Positions 5,275 to 6,462 of a stretch of 6,462 nucleotides of DNA are shown here, in pieces. Where the stretch lies: the NCBI GenBank assembly GCA_002407925.1, contig DHPN01000021.1, forward strand, positions 951 to 7,412, written 5' to 3'. This DNA comes from Atopobiaceae bacterium UBA5363 (GTDB lineage: Bacteria; Actinomycetota; Coriobacteriia; Coriobacteriales; Atopobiaceae). The position numbers and the translations under genes are program-made. Numbering within the stretch: the stretch's first letter is position 1; each line of letters starts with the position of its first letter. The notes beneath the pieces were generated by a model. The model did not search any database. It worked only from the letters and a program-made list of their open reading frames with translations, and was not told the DNA's origin.

Positions 5275-5473
5275 ATTGGTCCAGCATCCCGACCAGCTGG
5301 GCGATCTTCCTCGGCGAGTAGTACCAGTTGTGGCCGAACTTCTTCGCTGGGATCTGCCCGTTATGGACCATGCGCAGGACCTGGCGCTCGCACAGCCCGA
5401 GGTACCGCGAGACCTCCTGCGTGCTGAGCGGTCGGTTCATCTGGGAGAGGTCTGGTGTCTGCTCTTCCTGCAT
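5273..5473 (-). CDS. Small excisionase-like (MerR/HTH_17 type) DNA-binding protein
   Basis: A complete 66-aa protein. After a polar leader, LSTQEVSRYLGLCERQVLRMVHNGQIPAKKFGHNWYYSPRKIAQLV (about residues 16-61) matches the winged-helix fold of excisionases and MerR-like small DNA-binding proteins: the xxEVxxYLxxxxxxVxRxxxxGxIPxxKxxxxW pattern is complete. Excisionases bend DNA at attachment sites and steer the integrase towards excision. The ATG at 5471-5473 has GGAAGG 8 nt upstream. It lies between the broken replication gene and tRNA-Pro, which fits an integrative element, but no integrase is visible in the window. Its frame is intact although its neighbour is badly decayed. It could instead be a small regulator of the element; the fold is more certain than the role. 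Confidence 0.8.
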   Translation of the reverse strand: MQEEQTPDLSQMNRPLSTQEVSRYLGLCERQVLRMVHNGQIPAKKFGHNWYYSPRKIAQLVGMLDQ

Positions 5474-5570
5474 GCGTGTCGCCTTCCCTCATCTGGTGTC
5501 ACCTCCCATCCTCCGATGGAGCGTGACGCCCTTGGGTTACCTGATGATTCGCATGCTATCCGCTGGTGTC
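5452..5570. repeat. Three copies of CTGGTGTC around the excisionase-like gene start
   Basis: CTGGTGTC occurs at 5452-5459, 5493-5500 and 5563-5570, all in the same orientation; the first two share a leading T. Two lie upstream of the gene's start at 5473 and one just inside it. Small HTH proteins of this type often bind short direct repeats near their own gene, so these may be self-binding or attachment-region sites (inferred). The spacings, 41 and 70 nt, are not equal. Confidence 0.3.
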
Positions 5571-5951
5571 GGCACCTCTGGCTGTATTGTCTGGCCTGTC
5601 CCCACTGTCCGTATCGGCCGCAATGGCCCGGAGTTCCCCCAGGGCGCCACGATTCCTACACATGCGCCCAACTCCGAGGATACCCAAGGCCGGCTGAAAG
5701 TTCGTATGCCGCGAGCATAGTCGCGGACATTTGTCGCCAGGCGAGCACTCTTGCGGAACCGAGGGGCCGAAGGACGGGCGGATTACACGCGTGCAGGCCA
5801 GCGGAAGAGGTTTCTAGGGCAGACGAATCGGCACATTACTGATGCGATGATCTTGCACGAAGACGCGTACCGCGACCGTTCACCGAACAGTTTCTCACGG
5901 CGGGAGAAAAGACAAAAATGGACTTCAAAAGAAACGAGGGACACGGTTTGC
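5474..5951. other. About 480 bp without a recognisable gene; integrase position empty
   Basis: It lies between the excisionase-like gene and the repeats next to tRNA-Pro. I read all frames. The longest open frames on either strand have no plausible ribosome site, no family resemblance and odd composition (Arg-, Cys- or Pro-rich). No tyrosine recombinase motif (R...HxxR...Y) is visible. Small palindromes are present: CCGCGA/TCGCGG at 5709-5726 and TCGCC-A-GGCGA at 5734-5744. It is probably decayed element DNA. Confidence 0.5.
5709..5726. repeat. 6-bp inverted repeat CCGCGA-GCATAG-TCGCGG
   Basis: Perfect arms around a 6-nt centre in the gene-free stretch. A second short palindrome (TCGCC-A-GGCGA) follows at 5734-5744. 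No T-run follows either. The significance is unknown. Confidence 0.25.
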
Positions 5952-5981
5952 AGTACGTAAATAGTACGTCAAATAGTACGT
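5952..5981. repeat. Three AGTACGT direct repeats, iteron-like
   Basis: AGTACGT starts at 5952, 5963 and 5975, so the spacing is 11 and 12 nt, close to one helical turn. The intervening bases are similar too (AAAT, CAAAT), so the unit is close to AGTACGTCAAAT. Such phased short repeats are typical of protein arrays on DNA: integrase arm-type sites, replication iterons or operators. The array begins only a few bases past the T-tract of the tRNA-Pro terminator and flanks the element remnant, so integrase arm sites are a reasonable guess. Confidence 0.6.
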
Positions 5982-5986
5982 ATAAG

Positions 5987-6017
5987 AAAAAAGGTCAGAG
6001 GCTTAAGCCTCTGACCT
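5987..6017 (-). terminator. Rho-independent terminator of tRNA-Pro
   Basis: On the minus strand a perfect 11-bp stem (arms 5992-6002 and 6007-6017, AGGTCAGAGGC and its complement) with a TTAA loop is followed by six T residues. It lies 9 nt past the encoded CCA of tRNA-Pro. This is the best terminator in the window. Confidence 0.92.
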
Positions 6018-6026
6018 GCGGTTTCG

Positions 6027-6103
<77 letters not shown>

Positions 6104-6105
6104 AA

Positions 6106-6123
6106 TTGCGTCTATTGACGCAA
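6106..6123. repeat. 7-bp hairpin TTGCGTC-TATT-GACGCAA just upstream of tRNA-Pro
   Basis: Perfect 7-bp arms around a 4-nt loop, ending 2 nt before the mature 5' end of tRNA-Pro. The proposed transcription start falls at its outer edge, so the hairpin would form the whole leader of the precursor. It may affect 5' processing or early elongation, or be an operator for the divergent MGMT-family gene. Confidence 0.45.
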
Positions 6124-6129
6124 GAAAGT

Positions 6130-6158
6130 AATCTACCACTAGAACACACATACTTCAA
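6130..6158 (-). promoter_or_regulatory. Candidate promoter of tRNA-Pro
   Basis: On the minus strand TTGAAG (6153-6158) is 17 nt from TAGATT (6130-6135). Each hexamer matches four of six consensus bases. The start would be about 20 nt before the mature tRNA end. The bases after the -10 box (CTTTCTTGCG) match those at tRNA-Arg. Confidence 0.5.
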
Positions 6159-6181
6159 GGAATAGTGAGAAAAGGAAGCCT

Positions 6182-6462
6182 ATGCCTGATGCAGGCTTTT
6201 TCCAAAGGGTATACAACATAGTCAAACGTATACCAAAAGGACGCGTCGCTACCTATGGACAGATCGCTCGCATGGTTGGACAACCTCATGCTGCTCGCTT
6301 CGTAGGTTATGCCTTGCATGCCAATCCAGATCCCAAGACCATCCCTTGCCATCGCGTAGTCTTTCGCGACGGCTCACTTGCATCTGGCTTTGCCTTTGGA
6401 GGACCAGATGAACAGGCCAGACGACTTAAGGCCGAAGGAATTGCATTTCTTCCCGATGGACG
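6182..6462 (+). CDS. MGMT-family (methylated-DNA cysteine methyltransferase-like) protein, 3' end cut off by the window
   Basis: The first 93 codons of a small cytoplasmic protein of the Ada/MGMT C-terminal family, which removes alkyl groups from O6 of guanine onto its own cysteine. Visible motifs are FFQRVYNIVKRIPKGRVATYGQIA at about residues 6-29 (DNA-binding helix and the conserved YGQIA), AARFVGYALHANP at about 37-49, and IPCHRVV at 54-60, where Cys56 is the methyl-accepting residue. The Cys is present, so this is not the Trp-type alkyltransferase-like subgroup. The protein begins directly at the Ada C-terminal-like domain, so it is a short stand-alone form. AGGAAG lies 3 nt before the ATG at 6182. 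It is divergent from tRNA-Pro. The family call is firm; whether it repairs alkyl-guanine or only binds it cannot be told from this part alone. Confidence 0.92.
   Translation, partial: MPDAGFFQRVYNIVKRIPKGRVATYGQIARMVGQPHAARFVGYALHANPDPKTIPCHRVVFRDGSLASGFAFGGPDEQARRLKAEGIAFLPDG

Noticed and set aside
5276..5842. Plus-strand frames of 188 and 130 codons over the excisionase-like gene and the gap
   Set aside because: Antisense to a well-motivated HTH gene; composition is Cys/His/Pro/Arg-rich without a recognisable domain or ribosome site.
5751..5960. Plus-strand 69-codon hydrophilic frame
   Set aside because: No start signal and no family resemblance; it ends inside the repeat array.
5952..5981. 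CRISPR array
   Set aside because: Repeats are only 7-12 nt with about 5-nt gaps, three copies, and no cas genes; this is an iteron-like array.

Overview
The window looks like a piece of an actinobacterial chromosome, most likely from the Coriobacteriia (Olsenella, Atopobium or Collinsella relatives). This rests on the protein style, moderate-to-high GC, tRNA genes with encoded CCA, and a DnaC-type/HTH/excisionase module that I associate with integrative elements of that group. The taxonomic call is inference; no marker gene is present.

Left part (1-1871): a sialic acid / amino-sugar locus. A 3'-truncated nanE (N-acetylmannosamine-6-phosphate 2-epimerase, minus strand) is divergent from a complete GntR/HutC-type regulator with a UTRA domain (plus strand). 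They share an AT-rich intergenic region that carries inverted repeats and probably the operator. A gene-free stretch follows the regulator, with a perfect 11-bp spaced inverted repeat and two strong hairpins, and then tRNA-Arg(CCT) on the minus strand.

Middle part (1948-4367): a small broken gene, split over three frames, lies just upstream of tRNA-Arg. After about 420 bp without a recognisable gene comes a two-gene minus-strand operon: a TetR-type regulator whose stop overlaps by 4 nt the start of a flavodoxin-like/2x[4Fe-4S] EFR1-type protein. The TetR upstream region has a cluster of TGGACA/TGTCCA half-sites, a good operator candidate.

Right part (4368-6462): the remains of an integrative element. 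A broken gene joins an N-terminal winged-helix replication-initiator-like domain to the C-terminal half of a DnaC-like helicase loader, with at least three frameshifts and no Walker A motif. Behind it is an intact 66-aa excisionase-like HTH gene with a hairpin at its stop. About 480 bp hold no recognisable gene, including no integrase. Then come three AGTACGT direct repeats, a perfect terminator, and tRNA-Pro(GGG), a plausible integration site. The window ends inside a plus-strand MGMT-family gene.

The flanking chromosomal genes have clean reading frames, while the two broken genes carry several frameshifts each. This argues for real decay of the accessory segments rather than poor sequence quality. 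I see no CRISPR array, no complete transposon and no clearly new system. The best candidates for follow-up are the element remnant, the repeat array beside tRNA-Pro, and the TGGACA operator cluster.
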